Assembly (NCBI RefSeq): GCF_001513745.1
Contig: NZ_CP013382.1
Span: forward strand, 2,294,001 to 2,358,000
Direction of reading: 5' to 3'
Source of the DNA: Burkholderia humptydooensis
GTDB taxonomy: Bacteria > Pseudomonadota > Gammaproteobacteria > Burkholderiales > Burkholderiaceae
DNA length: 64,000 nt
Position 1 is the first letter of the stretch. Each line of letters begins with the position of its first letter. The translations under genes were made by a program, and so were the position numbers. Positions 18,315 through 28,583 of the stretch are shown piece after piece. The notes under the pieces are model-generated. The model ran no database searches, was not told the DNA's origin, and saw only the letters and a list, made by a program, of their open reading frames with translations.

Positions 18315-20219
18315 TTATGCGACGCGCTTCGCCGGACTCGCGACGCTCGCCGTATGGTTCAGGAAGCGTTCGCGAATCGAGTTCGCGATGCCGTCGCTGT
18401 CGAGGCCGCACATCGACAACAGCTTCGCCGGATCGCCGTGATCGACGAAGCGGTCCGGCAGGCCGAGCTGCAGCACCGGACGGACCACGCCGCTTTCCAT
18501 CATCGCCTCGACGCACGCGGAGCCCGCGCCGCCCATCACGCAGCCTTCCTCGACGGTGACGAGGTAGTCGTGCGTCTGCGCGAGCTCCCGCACGAGCTCG
18601 GCGTCGATCGGCTTCACGAAGCGCATGTTCGCGACGGTCGCGTCGAGCGCCTCGGCCGCCGCGATCGACGGCGCGACCATCGTGCCGAACGCGAGAATCG
18701 CGATGCGCTTGCCGTCCGGCTGCGACGTGCGACGGCGCACTTCGCCCTTGCCGAGCGGAAGCTCCGTGAACGCCTTGACGGTTGCAACGCCCGTGCCCGC
18801 GCCACGCGGATAGCGAACCGCGGTCGGGTTCGGCTGTTGCAGCGCGGTGTACAGCATCTGGCGGCACTCGTTCTCGTCCGACGCGGCCATCACCGTCATG
18901 TTCGGGATGCAGCGCAGGAACGCGAGATCGTATGCGCCGGCGTGCGTCGCGCCGTCCGCGCCGACGAGGCCCGCGCGGTCGATCGCGAACACGACGGGCA
19001 GGTTCTGCAGCGCGACATCGTGAATCAACTGATCATAGGCGCGCTGCAGGAACGTCGAATAGATCGCGACCACGGGCTTGAGTCCCTCCGTCGCGAGGCC
19101 GCCCGCGAACGTCACCGCGTGCTGCTCGGCGATGCCGACGTCGTAGTAGCGCTCCGGGAAGCGCTTCTCGAACTCGACCATGCCCGAGCCTTCGCGCATC
19201 GCGGGCGTGATGCCGACCACGCGCGCATCGAGTTCCGCCGCGTCGCACAGCCATTCGCCGAACACCTGCGTGTAGGTCTTCTTCGCGGGCGTCGTCGACG
19301 GCTTGATGCCTTCCGCCGGGTTGAACTTGCCGGGCCCGTGATAGAGCACCGGATCGGCCTCGGCGAGCTTGTAGCCCTGGCCCTTCTTCGTCACGACGTG
19401 CAGGAACTGCGGCCCGCGCAGCTCCTTGATGTTCTGCAGCGTCGGGATCAGCGAATCGAGATCGTGGCCGTCGATCGGCCCGATGTAGTTGAAGCCGAAT
19501 TCCTCGAAGAGGGTGGCCGGCACGACCATGCCCTTCGCATGCTCCTCGAGCTTGCGCGCGAGCTCGAGCACGGGCGGCGCGACGCTCAGCACGCGCTCGA
19601 CGCCCGCGCGCGCGGCCGCATAGAAGCGGCCCGACATCAGCCGCGCGAGATGGCGGTTCAGCGCGCCGACGGGCGGCGAGATCGACATGTCGTTGTCGTT
19701 CAGGATCACGAGGAGCTTCGCATCCTCGGACACGCCCGCGTTGTTCATCGCCTCGAACGCCATGCCGGCCGTCATCGCGCCGTCGCCGATCACCGCGATC
19801 GAGAAGCGGTCGTCGCCGTTCAGCTTGCTGCCGATCGCCATCCCGAGCGCGGCCGAGATCGACGTGCTCGAGTGCGCGGTGCCGAACGTGTCGTATTCGG
19901 ATTCCGAACGGCGCGGAAAACCCGAGATGCCGCCGAGCTGGCGCAGCGTCTTCATCCCGTCGCGGCGGCCCGTCAGGATCTTGTGCGGATAGGTCTGGTG
20001 ACCGACGTCCCACACGATCCGGTCATCCGGCGTATCGAACACGTAATGCAGCGCAATCGTCAGCTCGACCGTGCCGAGATTGGACGACAAATGGCCGCCC
20101 GTCTTCGACACGCTGTCGAGGACGAACGCGCGCAGCTCGTCGGCGAGCGGCTGCAGTTGGCGACGATCGAGACGGCGCAGGTCCGCCGGGTCGTCGATGG
20201 TTTTCAGCAAGTCGTACAT
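18315..20219 (-). CDS. dxs: 1-deoxy-D-xylulose-5-phosphate synthase
   Basis: 634 residues. [20 protein letters not shown] near the start, [20 protein letters not shown] (thiamine diphosphate and Mg binding GDG...NN), [19 protein letters not shown], then the second domain with [20 protein letters not shown] and the [20 protein letters not shown] pyrimidine-ring region, and a transketolase C-terminal domain. DXS condenses pyruvate and glyceraldehyde 3-phosphate, the entry to the non-mevalonate isoprenoid path. It follows ispA and xseB on the same strand with 84 bases between, an arrangement shared with many proteobacteria. Confidence 0.97.
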   Translation of the reverse strand: MYDLLKTIDDPADLRRLDRRQLQPLADELRAFVLDSVSKTGGHLSSNLGTVELTIALHYVFDTPDDRIVWDVGHQTYPHKILTGRRDGMKTLRQLGGISGFPRRSESEYDTFGTAHSSTSISAALGMAIGSKLNGDDRFSIAVIGDGAMTAGMAFEAMNNAGVSEDAKLLVILNDNDMSISPPVGALNRHLARLMSGRFYAAARAGVERVLSVAPPVLELARKLEEHAKGMVVPATLFEEFGFNYIGPIDGHDLDSLIPTLQNIKELRGPQFLHVVTKKGQGYKLAEADPVLYHGPGKFNPAEGIKPSTTPAKKTYTQVFGEWLCDAAELDARVVGITPAMREGSGMVEFEKRFPERYYDVGIAEQHAVTFAGGLATEGLKPVVAIYSTFLQRAYDQLIHDVALQNLPVVFAIDRAGLVGADGATHAGAYDLAFLRCIPNMTVMAASDENECRQMLYTALQQPNPTAVRYPRGAGTGVATVKAFTELPLGKGEVRRRTSQPDGKRIAILAFGTMVAPSIAAAEALDATVANMRFVKPIDAELVRELAQTHDYLVTVEEGCVMGGAGSACVEAMMESGVVRPVLQLGLPDRFVDHGDPAKLLSMCGLDSDGIANSIRERFLNHTASVASPAKRVA

Positions 20220-20303
20220 CGTCGTTCCATTGTAGGAAAACAAACGCGCCCGCACTTCTTGCGCGCACCACCCGTAGCGTGGGCGCGGCGGCGGGCTTTC
20301 GCG

Positions 20304-21188
20304 TCAGCTAACCCGGTTCACCACCAGGTCCGCCAGTTCGGCCAGGCGCTGCGCGCGCGCGCCGAACGGCTCGAGCGCGGCGTGCGCATCGGCGCGCAGT
20401 TGCGCGGCAAGCGCACGCGACGCGTCGAGGCCGATGATCGACACGTAGGTCGGCTTGTCGTTCGCCGCGTCCTTGCCGGCCGTCTTGCCGAGCGTCGCGG
20501 AATCGGTGGTGACGTCGAGAATGTCGTCCACCACCTGGAACGCGAGGCCGACGGCCGCCGCATAGGCGTCGAGCGCGCGCATCGCGTCGCCGGACGGCGT
20601 CTCGCCCGCGAGCGCGCCCATGCGCACCGACGCGCGCAACAGCGCGCCCGTCTTCATCCGGTGCATCGTCTCCAGCGCGTCGCGCGTGAGCGCCACGCCG
20701 ACGCTCGCGAGATCGATCGCCTGGCCGCCCGCCATGCCGATCGAGCCGCTCGCGAGCGCGAGCTCGCACACGAGCGCGGCCTGCCGGTCAGCCGGCAGCG
20801 CGGCGGCGTCGGTCAGCGCGACGAAGGCCTGCGACTGCAGCGCATCGCCGACGAGGAGCGCGGTCGGCTCGTCGTACTTGACGTGGACAGTCGGCTTGCC
20901 GCGACGCAGCGCGTCGTCGTCCATGCACGGCATGTCGTCGTGCACGAGCGAATACACGTGAATCATCTCGAGCGCCGACGACGCGGCGTTCAACGCCGCC
21001 TCCGACGCACCCGTGAGCTCGCCCGCCGCATGGCACAGCAGCGGACGCACCCGTTTGCCGCCCCCGAGCACCGCATAGCGCATCGCTTCGTGCAGTTGCG
21101 CGGGCGCCACAGTCTCAGCCGGCAAATAATGGCCGAGGGCCGTCTCGACACGCTCGAGCACCGAGCGCATCCATTGGTCGAATGTCAT
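20304..21188 (-). CDS. ispA: Farnesyl diphosphate synthase (polyprenyl synthetase)
   Basis: 294 residues. The first aspartate-rich motif is HDDMPCMDDDALRRG and the second is FQVVDDILDVTTDSATLGKT; GGGKRVRPLL is the pyrophosphate-binding block near residue 45. It joins isopentenyl diphosphate to dimethylallyl and geranyl diphosphate to make farnesyl diphosphate for ubiquinone, undecaprenyl phosphate and hopanoids. The start at 21188 overlaps the xseB stop as ATGA, so the two are translationally coupled, and dxs follows, which gives the usual xseB-ispA-dxs order. Confidence 0.95.
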   Translation of the reverse strand: MTFDQWMRSVLERVETALGHYLPAETVAPAQLHEAMRYAVLGGGKRVRPLLCHAAGELTGASEAALNAASSALEMIHVYSLVHDDMPCMDDDALRRGKPTVHVKYDEPTALLVGDALQSQAFVALTDAAALPADRQAALVCELALASGSIGMAGGQAIDLASVGVALTRDALETMHRMKTGALLRASVRMGALAGETPSGDAMRALDAYAAAVGLAFQVVDDILDVTTDSATLGKTAGKDAANDKPTYVSIIGLDASRALAAQLRADAHAALEPFGARAQRLAELADLVVNRVS

Positions 21189-21478
21189 AGATCGTCGTCT
21201 TCGCCGTCCGCGGCGGCCGTTCCTGCGGAAAGCGGCTTGAGCGCGGCGCCGTCGAGCACGCGCACCTGCTGCTCCGCTTTTTCCAATTGTTGTTGGCAAA
21301 ATGCAACGAGCGCCGCGCCGCGACGGTACGCCGCAAGCGAATCCTCGAGGCTCAGCGTCCCGCCCTCCATTCGGGCGACGAGCGCCTCCAGTTCCGCGAG
21401 CGCCATCTCGTAGTTTTCCGGCAGCGGGCCGGAACCGGGGTCGGACGCGGACGCGCCTGGGGTTGCGGTTTTCGCCAT
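21185..21478 (-). CDS. xseB: Exodeoxyribonuclease VII small subunit
   Basis: 97 residues. LPENYEMALAELEALVARME, GTLSLEDSLAAYRRGAALVA and CQQQLEKAEQQVRVLDG form the two helices typical of XseB. Several small subunits wrap the large XseA subunit to make the nuclease that trims single-stranded DNA ends. The ATG at 21478 is preferred; an in-frame TTG at 21499 would add seven residues but has no support. It opens the xseB-ispA-dxs operon. Confidence 0.93.
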   Translation of the reverse strand: MAKTATPGASASDPGSGPLPENYEMALAELEALVARMEGGTLSLEDSLAAYRRGAALVAFCQQQLEKAEQQVRVLDGAALKPLSAGTAAADGEDDDL

Positions 21479-21747
21479 GGACGGGGTGTCAAAATTCAAA
21501 ACAAGTCGGACATTCTACGGCAAAAGAGAATTTTCCGACCTGCCGACTTGGCTTCACGGGGCCTGCACGCGCCGCGCCGCGTGTGCAATTCGCACGGAAC
21601 GCATTCCTATTCCGGGGGAAATTTGACACAAATCAGTCACTTATCCCACCCCAAGGAAGCCGATCCAGGTATAATCGCCGGTTCCCCTAAATCGAATTTT
21701 CGATGGTTGGGTTGTTCACTGCTTTCACGCTTTCACCGGGAGTGGGA

Positions 21748-22854
21748 ATGTCCAATCTGAGCGACGCACTGCAATTGAAGTCGGCACATAGCCAGCTTCC
21801 CGTCACCGCTTATTTCGATGAGGCGCTCCTCGCGCGCGAAATCGAAACACTTTTCAAGAAAGGACCTCGCTACGTCGGGCACGAGTTGATGGTGCCCGAA
21901 GCGGGAGACTATTTTGCGCTGCCTTCCGAAAACGAAGGCCGCGTGCTGGTACGCAACCAGGCCTCGCAGATCGAGCTGCTCTCGAACGTGTGCCGCCACC
22001 GCCAGGCGATCATGCTGAACGGCCGAGGGCACGCGCGGAACATCGTCTGCCCGCTGCACCGCTGGACCTACGATCTCGAAGGCCAGTTGCTCGGCGCGCC
22101 GCATTTTCCGGACAAGCCCTGTCTGAACCTGCACGCGACGCCGCTGCAGGACTGGCAGGGCCTGCTGTTCGAAGCCGAGGGCCGCGACGTCGCGCACGAT
22201 CTCGCGGAGCTCGGCACGAAGCATCACTTCGACTTTTCGGGCTACCAGTTCGATCACGTCGAGATCCACGAGTGCAATTACAACTGGAAGACCTTCATCG
22301 AGGTCTACCTCGAGGACTACCATGTCGTGCCGTTCCATCCCGGCCTCGGCAGCTTCGTGTCGTGCGACGACCTGAAGTGGGAGTTCGGCGAGTGGTACAG
22401 CGTGCAGACGGTCGGCGTGCACAACGCGCTCGCGAAGCCGGGCAGCCCGACGTACCAGAAATGGCACGATCAGGTCCTCCGCTATCGCGACGGTACGCCG
22501 CCGGAGTTCGGCGCGATCTGGATGGTCTACTATCCGGGCCTCATGATCGAGTGGTATCCGCACGTGCTCGTCGTGTCGTGGCTGATTCCGCGCGGCCCGC
22601 AGAAGACGACGAACATCGTCGAGTTCTACTACCCCGAGGAAATCGCGCTGTTCGAGCGCGAGTTCGTCGAGGCGGAGCGCGCCGCATACATGGAAACCGC
22701 GATCGAGGACGACGAGATCGCACTGCGCATGGACGCCGGCCGCCGCGCGCTGATGGAGCGCGGCGAATCGCAAGTCGGTCCGTATCAGAGCCCGATGGAA
22801 GACGGCATGCAGCACTTCCACGAGTTCCTGCGCCGGCAACTCGGCGCGATCTGA
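21748..22854 (+). CDS. Rieske [2Fe-2S] aromatic-ring-hydroxylating oxygenase alpha subunit-like protein
   Basis: 368 residues. The Rieske cluster ligands are in VCRHRQ (C82, H84) and CPLHRW (C101, H104), 16 residues apart. The C-terminal domain has NYNWKTFIEVYLEDYHVVPFH, the mononuclear iron site of ring hydroxylases with the bridging aspartate and two histidines. Such proteins use electrons from a reductase to oxygenate aromatic or quaternary amine substrates. No reductase or beta subunit gene is adjacent, so the partner and substrate are unknown; the gene seems conserved at this place next to xseB in Burkholderiales. The start at 21748 follows a GGGAGTGGGA stretch. Confidence 0.85.
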   Translation: MSNLSDALQLKSAHSQLPVTAYFDEALLAREIETLFKKGPRYVGHELMVPEAGDYFALPSENEGRVLVRNQASQIELLSNVCRHRQAIMLNGRGHARNIVCPLHRWTYDLEGQLLGAPHFPDKPCLNLHATPLQDWQGLLFEAEGRDVAHDLAELGTKHHFDFSGYQFDHVEIHECNYNWKTFIEVYLEDYHVVPFHPGLGSFVSCDDLKWEFGEWYSVQTVGVHNALAKPGSPTYQKWHDQVLRYRDGTPPEFGAIWMVYYPGLMIEWYPHVLVVSWLIPRGPQKTTNIVEFYYPEEIALFEREFVEAERAAYMETAIEDDEIALRMDAGRRALMERGESQVGPYQSPMEDGMQHFHEFLRRQLGAI

Positions 22855-22928
22855 GCGCGGCCTTGGCGCGCTCCGCGCGACATTCGCCGAAACCTTGTTC
22901 GATCCGGCCTCGCGCCGGACCGGCACAG

Positions 22929-22957
22929 AAAAGACGGGCTGCGGCCCGTCTTTTTTT
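22929..22957 (+). terminator. Intrinsic terminator after the Rieske oxygenase gene
   Basis: AAAGACGGGC pairs with GCCCGTCTTT around TGCG and runs into seven T. It is the end of the oxygenase transcript. Confidence 0.9.
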
Positions 22958-23001
22958 GTTTAGACTTAGAGCATCCGGCCCGTATCTCCAAGGGAGGCGT
23001 C

Positions 23002-23871
23002 ATGCCACACACTCACTACACCACGCTCATCTCGGCCGACAATCTCGCCGAACGTCTCGCGGCCGCGCCGGGCAGCGTGCTCGTATTCGATTGCCGCTTC
23101 GATCTCGCCGATACCGGCCTCGGCGAGCAGGCTTACGCGGCCGGCCACATTCCGGGCGCCCACTACCTGCATCTCGACCGCGACCTGTCGGGCGCGAAAA
23201 CCGGCACGAACGGCCGTCATCCGCTGCCCGCGCGCGATGCGCTCGTCGCCACGCTGAAGGCCCACGGGCTCAAGCAGAACCAGCAGGCCGTCGCGTACGA
23301 TGCGCAAGGCGGCATGTACGCCGCGCGCCTGTGGTGGCTGCTGCGCTGGCTCGGCCACGATTCCGTCGCGGTGCTCGACGGCGGCCTGCAGGCGTGGCAA
23401 TCGGCGGGCCACGCGGTGTCGCAGGACACGCCGCCGAAGTCGGCGGGCGACTTCCGCGCGGCCGCACCGCTCGCGACGGTCGTCGACGCGCAGACGGTGC
23501 TCGCGAATCTCAAGACGAAAGACCAGCTCGTAATCGATGCGCGCGCCGCCGACCGCTATCGCGGCGAGAACGAGACGATCGATCGCGTCGGCGGGCACAT
23601 CCCCGGCGCGCTCAACCATTTCTTCAAGGACAACCTGACCGCCGACGGGCGCTTCAAGAGCGGCCACGAGCTGCGCGACGCGTTCAATCCGCTGCTCGGC
23701 GCGACGCCTTCGAACAAGGTGATCCTGCAGTGCGGCTCCGGCATCACCGCGTGCCACAATGCGCTGGCGATGGAGATCGCCGGCCTGCACGACCCGGCGC
23801 TGTATGCGGGCTCGTGGAGCGAATGGAGCTCGGACCCGTCCCGCCCCGTCGCGACGGGCGCGAATCCGTAA
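23002..23871 (+). CDS. sseA: 3-mercaptopyruvate sulfurtransferase (two-domain rhodanese)
   Basis: 289 residues forming two rhodanese domains. The catalytic cysteine is C244 in LQCGSGITACHNALA; the CGSGxT loop is the type found in mercaptopyruvate sulfurtransferases, while thiosulfate-specific rhodaneses have CRKGVT. The first domain has lost its own cysteine (DAQGGMYAARLWWLL), as normal. The enzyme moves sulfur from 3-mercaptopyruvate to thiols or cyanide in the cytoplasm. The start at 23002 has AGGGAGG upstream. It is alone between two terminated units. Confidence 0.88.
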   Translation: MPHTHYTTLISADNLAERLAAAPGSVLVFDCRFDLADTGLGEQAYAAGHIPGAHYLHLDRDLSGAKTGTNGRHPLPARDALVATLKAHGLKQNQQAVAYDAQGGMYAARLWWLLRWLGHDSVAVLDGGLQAWQSAGHAVSQDTPPKSAGDFRAAAPLATVVDAQTVLANLKTKDQLVIDARAADRYRGENETIDRVGGHIPGALNHFFKDNLTADGRFKSGHELRDAFNPLLGATPSNKVILQCGSGITACHNALAMEIAGLHDPALYAGSWSEWSSDPSRPVATGANP

Positions 23872-23929
23872 GGGCGCAAGCGACACCACACGCGCGCGCG
23901 CCGCGCGCCCGCGGGCAGCCGCGGCGGCA

Positions 23930-24805
23930 TCACATCACGCCGTGATGCCGGAACCACGCGACGGCGCGCTTCCAGCCGTCATCGGCATCCGCCTTCACGT
24001 AGCTCGGGCGGTAGTCGGCGAAGAACGCGTGGCCCGCATCCGGGTACACGACGATTTCCGATTCGCGCGCCGCCTTCGTACCGGCCGCCGCGAGACGCGC
24101 GCGCATCTGCGCGAGCGAGCTCTGCGCAATGCTGTCGTCCTTGCCGCCATAGAGACCGAGCGTCGGCGCCTTCAGTTGCGCCGCACGATCGACGGGATTG
24201 AACGGCGTCATCTCGCTCGTCTGGCCGATCACCTTGCCGTACCACGCGACTGCGGCGCGCACATGCGGATTGTGCTCGGCGAAGAGCCACGCCTGCCGGC
24301 CGCCCCAGCAGAAACCCGTCACGCCGAGCCGCGACAGGTCGCCGCCGTTCTTCCCCGCCCACCGGAGCGTCGCGTCAAGATCCTCGGTCACCTGACGATC
24401 GGGCACCTTGCTGACCACCTGGTCGATCAGTTCCTGGATCGACGGATACTTCGACGGATCGCCCTGCCGCGCAAACAGATCCGGCGCGATCGCCAGATAG
24501 CCGAGCTTCGCGAAGCGCCGGCAGATGTCGGCGATGTGCGCGTGCACGCCGAACACCTCGTGGATCACGACGATCACGGGCAGATTGCTCTTGCCCTGCG
24601 GCTGCGCGCGATAGGCCGGCACGCTCGCGTCGCCCGAGCGGATCTCGACGGTGCCGACGTCGAGGCCGGCGGTATCGGTCGTGATCGTCTGCGCGGACAC
24701 GGGCAGCACCGCCGCGGCGAACGTGCCGCCGAGCGCCGCCTTGACGAACTTGCGGCGGCTGAACGGAACGTGCGGAACCAGGCTGTCGACTTCGGGTTTC
24801 AACAT
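23930..24805 (-). CDS. Dienelactone hydrolase family protein with Tat signal
   Basis: 291 residues. SRRKFVKAALGGTFAAAVLP near residue 15 is a twin-arginine export signal, so the enzyme is likely periplasmic. The alpha/beta hydrolase core has VIHEVFGVHAHIADI, the nucleophile elbow GVTGFCWGGRQAW with the cysteine typical of dienelactone hydrolases, GLYGGKDDSI for the acid, and DAGHAFF for the histidine. The classic role is hydrolysis of dienelactone in chlorocatechol breakdown, but family members of this exported type are widespread and their substrates are unknown. The start at 24805 has GAGGAG upstream. Confidence 0.87.
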   Translation of the reverse strand: MLKPEVDSLVPHVPFSRRKFVKAALGGTFAAAVLPVSAQTITTDTAGLDVGTVEIRSGDASVPAYRAQPQGKSNLPVIVVIHEVFGVHAHIADICRRFAKLGYLAIAPDLFARQGDPSKYPSIQELIDQVVSKVPDRQVTEDLDATLRWAGKNGGDLSRLGVTGFCWGGRQAWLFAEHNPHVRAAVAWYGKVIGQTSEMTPFNPVDRAAQLKAPTLGLYGGKDDSIAQSSLAQMRARLAAAGTKAARESEIVVYPDAGHAFFADYRPSYVKADADDGWKRAVAWFRHHGVM

Positions 24806-25248
24806 GAATGCGCTCCTCTCTTCTCGTAGTCGCGCACGCGCGGCACACGCGACGGCGACATGAATTCGATCCACGACGGCCACGCCGAGGCGGAACCCGT
24901 ACACGATGCCCAACAATGCGGGGATGCGTCAACCTTTTGTCAGAAGTAAAAGAGCGGCGGCGATGCCGAACCGACTTTTTTGCCTGGCTCGCCGCGATGC
25001 CGGGGCCGCCGTGCCCGCGCATCGCATGAATGCACGCGCTTCAAACGCGTCAAACACGTCAAACGAGCGCCCGTTTCATTGACAGTCCTACGAATTGCAC
25101 GCACCGCATTTCATTCCCCTTTGCATATCGAGATAAGTCTTCTCCGATACGCGCATTCCGGGAAAATATTGGATTGCAAAATAACCGCGATTGACCGCAT
25201 GATGTGCTGGCGCGACACGCAACGCCGACGAAGCACAACGAGGTTGGA
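24806..25248. other. Intergenic region between divergent hydrolase and TadG-like genes
   Basis: A 443-base gap holding the promoters of two divergent genes. The half next to the TadG-like gene (about 25,060-25,200) is AT-rich. A TTGACA at 25079-25084 could be a -35 box but no good -10 follows at 16-18 bases. No gene, repeat or RNA is recognised. Confidence 0.4.
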
Positions 25249-27036
25249 ATGAACAAGCCGACACGCCGCCCGACCACCGGTGATCTTTCCGACCGACGCG
25301 AGCCGAATCGGCGGCGCCGCTCGCCCGCACGCCAGCGCGGCTCGCTCGCCATCATCGCAGCGATCGCGATCGGCGTTGTGATCGCCGCGCTCGGCGCGGT
25401 CGATCTCGGCAATCTGTTCTATCAGCGCCGCGCGCTGCAAAGCGTCGCCGACCTGGCCGCGCTCGCGGCCGCGCAGACGATGGACGACGGCTGCGCGAAA
25501 CCCGCCGCCACCGCGCAATCGGCCGCGCTCGGCAACGGCTTCGACAGCACTGCGTCCGGACAATCGATGACGGTCGTCTGCGGCAGATGGGACGTGAAGG
25601 ACAACACAGGCCCCAGCTTCTTCGCAGGCTCGGCGCCGGGCGCCGGGGCCGGCAGCGACGCGCAGCTCAACGCGGTCCAGGTGACGGTCACGCGCGTCGT
25701 GCCGTACTACTTTCTCGGCGCGCAGCGCACGGTCGCGGCGACCAGCACAGCGCAGGCAACCAATGTCGGCGCCTACTCGATCGGCACGACGCTCGCGCAA
25801 TTGCAAGGCGGCGTCGTGAACGCGCTCCTCAACGGGCTGCTCCGCACGAATCTGAACCTGTCGGTGCTGTCGTATCAGGGCCTCGCGAATGCGCGGATCA
25901 GGATCAAGGATCTGATGGCCGCCGCGAACGTCAGCACCGTGAACGCGCTGCTGAACACGCAGACGACCGTCCCGCAGCTCGCGAACTGGATGTTGACCGC
26001 GCTGTCGCAAACGTCGGTCGCGAACGCCGACTTGCAGACGAGCATCGGCGCGCTGCAGACGATCATCAGCGCGAACATCCCCGGCGGCCAGACCTTCACG
26101 ATCGGCAGCACCGCGAATTCGACAGGCATCTTCTCGGTTGGCCTGTCCGACCCGCAAGCCGCGCTCGACGCGACGTTCAGCCCGTTCGACGCGCTTCTCG
26201 TCGCGGCCGAGATCGCGACCGGGCAAACGGCGTTCTCGCTCGCGAACGGGCTGAACGTCGGCGGGCTGAACGCGAGCCTGCAAGTGCAGATCATCCAGCC
26301 GCCCGTGCTCGGCATCGGCGAAGCGGGCGTCGATCCCATCACGAAAACGTGGCGCACGATCGCGCGCACCGCGCAGGTGCGGCTCTATCTGAACATCGGG
26401 CTCGGCACCGCGAACCTGCCGCTCGGTCTGCTCGGCGCGCTCGTGCCGGTACAGGTGAACCTGCCGTTGTCGATGCAGATCGCGCCGGGCCAGGCATGGC
26501 TGCAGTCGGCGAGCTGCACGTCGTCGCCGTCGACTTGCGCGTCGGCCATCGGCGTGCAGACGGGCCTCGCGAATCTGTGCGTCGGCGACACGCCGGCCAA
26601 CCTGTCCGCGTCGCTGCCGTTCACCTGCTCGACGCCCGCGACGCTCGTCAACGTCGCGAACCTCGTGACGATCAAGTCGCTTGCGTCGCTCATGGCCGAC
26701 GTGCCCGCGGGCAGCACGCCGACGCTCACGTTCTACGGCACGACGGGCGGCTATCAGAGCACGAACTCGAACGGCGTCGGCAGCGTGCTCGGCAACGCGC
26801 TGTCGGGCCTCGGCGCATCGCTGCAGCAGACGCAGATCTCGCTGATCGGCATCAGCCTGCCGCTCGGCCCGATCCAGACCGCGCTCGATTCGCTCCTGGG
26901 CGGCGCGCTGCCGCCGATGCTGTCGGGGCTCGACGCCGCGGTCGTGCCGCTGCTGCAACTGCTCGGCGTGCAGGTCGGCGAAAGCACGATTCACGACATG
27001 TCGCTGACTTGCGGAGTGTCGCAGCTCGTCTATTGA
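25249..27036 (+). CDS. TadG-like membrane-anchored protein (putative Flp pilus-associated)
   Basis: 595 residues. A basic leader of about 30 residues with several Arg is followed by one transmembrane helix (SLAIIAAIAIGVVIAALGAV) and then LGNLFYQRRALQSVADLAAL, the TadE/TadG-type N-terminal block. The rest is a long exported region rich in Asn, Gly, Ala and Thr with few charges and paired cysteines near the end. TadG-type proteins anchor or control Flp/Tad pili, but no other tad gene is in the window, so this copy is separate from the main cluster. The start at 25249 has GAGGTTGG in front. Cargo function is not known. Confidence 0.7.
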   Translation: MNKPTRRPTTGDLSDRREPNRRRRSPARQRGSLAIIAAIAIGVVIAALGAVDLGNLFYQRRALQSVADLAALAAAQTMDDGCAKPAATAQSAALGNGFDSTASGQSMTVVCGRWDVKDNTGPSFFAGSAPGAGAGSDAQLNAVQVTVTRVVPYYFLGAQRTVAATSTAQATNVGAYSIGTTLAQLQGGVVNALLNGLLRTNLNLSVLSYQGLANARIRIKDLMAAANVSTVNALLNTQTTVPQLANWMLTALSQTSVANADLQTSIGALQTIISANIPGGQTFTIGSTANSTGIFSVGLSDPQAALDATFSPFDALLVAAEIATGQTAFSLANGLNVGGLNASLQVQIIQPPVLGIGEAGVDPITKTWRTIARTAQVRLYLNIGLGTANLPLGLLGALVPVQVNLPLSMQIAPGQAWLQSASCTSSPSTCASAIGVQTGLANLCVGDTPANLSASLPFTCSTPATLVNVANLVTIKSLASLMADVPAGSTPTLTFYGTTGGYQSTNSNGVGSVLGNALSGLGASLQQTQISLIGISLPLGPIQTALDSLLGGALPPMLSGLDAAVVPLLQLLGVQVGESTIHDMSLTCGVSQLVY

Positions 27037-27182
27037 GCGCGCTGCGATCGGCGATGCGGCTATGGGCGCGCGTTTGTGCCCGATTCGGCAGCGCGACAGG
27101 TTGTCGAACCAAGCATGCCGTCCGTGTGTCGCGTCGAACGTCGGCATGGCCGAGCCGCGCCGACACCCGCGCGACACCGGCG

Positions 27183-28583
27183 CTAATGCAGCTTCACGCG
27201 CGGCAGCGTCGAGCGCCGCAGCCAGTGTGCGACCGTGTCGAGCACCATCCGCGGATAACCGTGCAGCGCCGCGACGTGCAGCCGATACAGCGACATGTAC
27301 ATGAAGCGCGCGAAAAGCCCTTCGATCAGCATGTTGCCGCCGATCAGCCCGCCCATCAGATTGCCGACCGCGCTGAAGTGCCCAAGCGACACCAGCGAGC
27401 CGAAATCGCGATAGGTGAATTCGGGCAGCGGCCGGCCTTCGAGCCGGTTGGCGAGCGCGCGCAGCATGAAGCTCGCCTGCTGATGCGCGGCTTGCGCGCG
27501 CGGCGGCACGTTCCGCTCGTGGCCCGGCCACTCGCAGCCCGCGCAATCGCCGAGCGCGAATATGTTCGGATCGGTTTCAGTCTGCAGCGTGCGGCGCACG
27601 ACCAACTGACCGAGCTTGTTCACTTCGAGGCCATCGAGCTTCGCGAGCACCGAAGGGGCCTTGATGCCCGCCGCCCACACCGTCAGGTCCGCCCGCACGC
27701 TCTTGCCGCTCGCGGTGCGCACGACGCCCGGCGCGACTTCGGTCACGCGCTCGCCGAGCATCAGGCGCACACCGAGCTTCTCGAGCAATTCGCCGGTCGC
27801 CGTCGATACGCGCTCCTGCAGCGCCGGCAGGATGCGCGCCCCCGACTCGATCAGCACAATGCCGATGTCGTGCCGCGGATCGAGCTTGTGCAGCCCGTAC
27901 GCGGACAGCACCTGCGCGGTGTTGCGCAGTTCGGCGGACAGCTCGACGCCCGTCGCGCCGCCACCGACGATCGCGACCTGAATGCGCGGCCCGGCCAAGG
28001 CCGGCGATGCTGACGAGGCCGGCGGATCCGCCAGCTCCGGCGCATCCGCCGGCCCGGCCGCGGCGGCGGTCTGCACGACCGGCTCCGCGGGCTGATGCTC
28101 GGCACGCATGCACGCGGCGATCAGGCGCTTGCGGAACCGCTCCGCCTCCGCGACCGTGTCGAGCGCGATCGAATGCTCCTGCGCGCCCTGCACGCCGAAA
28201 TAATGCGTCGTGCTGCCGATCGCGATGACGAGCGTGTCGTATTCCAGCTCGCGCTGCGGCAGCAACTCGGCGCCATCGTTGTCGGCGACGGGGGCGAGCG
28301 TCACGCGGCGCGACGCGCGATCGAGCGCGATCAGCTCGCCCTGATGGAATTCGAAGCCATGCCAGCGCGCCTGCGCCGCGTATTCGAGCTCTTGCGTGAA
28401 CGGATCCATGCTGCCCGCCGCCACTTCATGCAGCAGGGGCTTCCAGATATGGGTCGGGTAACGGTCGACGAGGGTCACGAGCGCGCGCGCCTGCCGATTG
28501 CCGCGCGCGCCATAGCGGTCTCCGAGGCGGGTCGCCAGTTCGAGCCCGCCCGCGCCGCCGCCGACGATGATGAAACGATGCAT
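27183..28583 (-). CDS. ndh: Type II NADH:quinone oxidoreductase (NDH-2)
   Basis: 466 residues. FIIVGGGAGGLELATRLG binds FAD at the N-terminus, and VAIVGGGATGVELSAELRN binds NADH in the second Rossmann domain. LTVWAAGIKAPSVLAKL and IFALGDCAGCEWPG match the NDH-2 quinone-site and FAD region; a hydrophobic C-terminal stretch would hold it on the inner face of the membrane. NDH-2 passes electrons from NADH to quinone without pumping protons. An Ala/Pro-rich insertion around residues 175-195 is longer than in the E. coli enzyme. Convergent with the TadG-like gene. Confidence 0.88.
   Translation of the reverse strand: MHRFIIVGGGAGGLELATRLGDRYGARGNRQARALVTLVDRYPTHIWKPLLHEVAAGSMDPFTQELEYAAQARWHGFEFHQGELIALDRASRRVTLAPVADNDGAELLPQRELEYDTLVIAIGSTTHYFGVQGAQEHSIALDTVAEAERFRKRLIAACMRAEHQPAEPVVQTAAAAGPADAPELADPPASSASPALAGPRIQVAIVGGGATGVELSAELRNTAQVLSAYGLHKLDPRHDIGIVLIESGARILPALQERVSTATGELLEKLGVRLMLGERVTEVAPGVVRTASGKSVRADLTVWAAGIKAPSVLAKLDGLEVNKLGQLVVRRTLQTETDPNIFALGDCAGCEWPGHERNVPPRAQAAHQQASFMLRALANRLEGRPLPEFTYRDFGSLVSLGHFSAVGNLMGGLIGGNMLIEGLFARFMYMSLYRLHVAALHGYPRMVLDTVAHWLRRSTLPRVKLH

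Noticed and set aside
18033..21413. Very long plus-strand open frame of 1126 codons across folE2, dxs and ispA
   Set aside because: It is the mirror of real minus-strand genes in GC-rich DNA: full of Arg and His, without any domain, and dxs and ispA on the other strand are certain.
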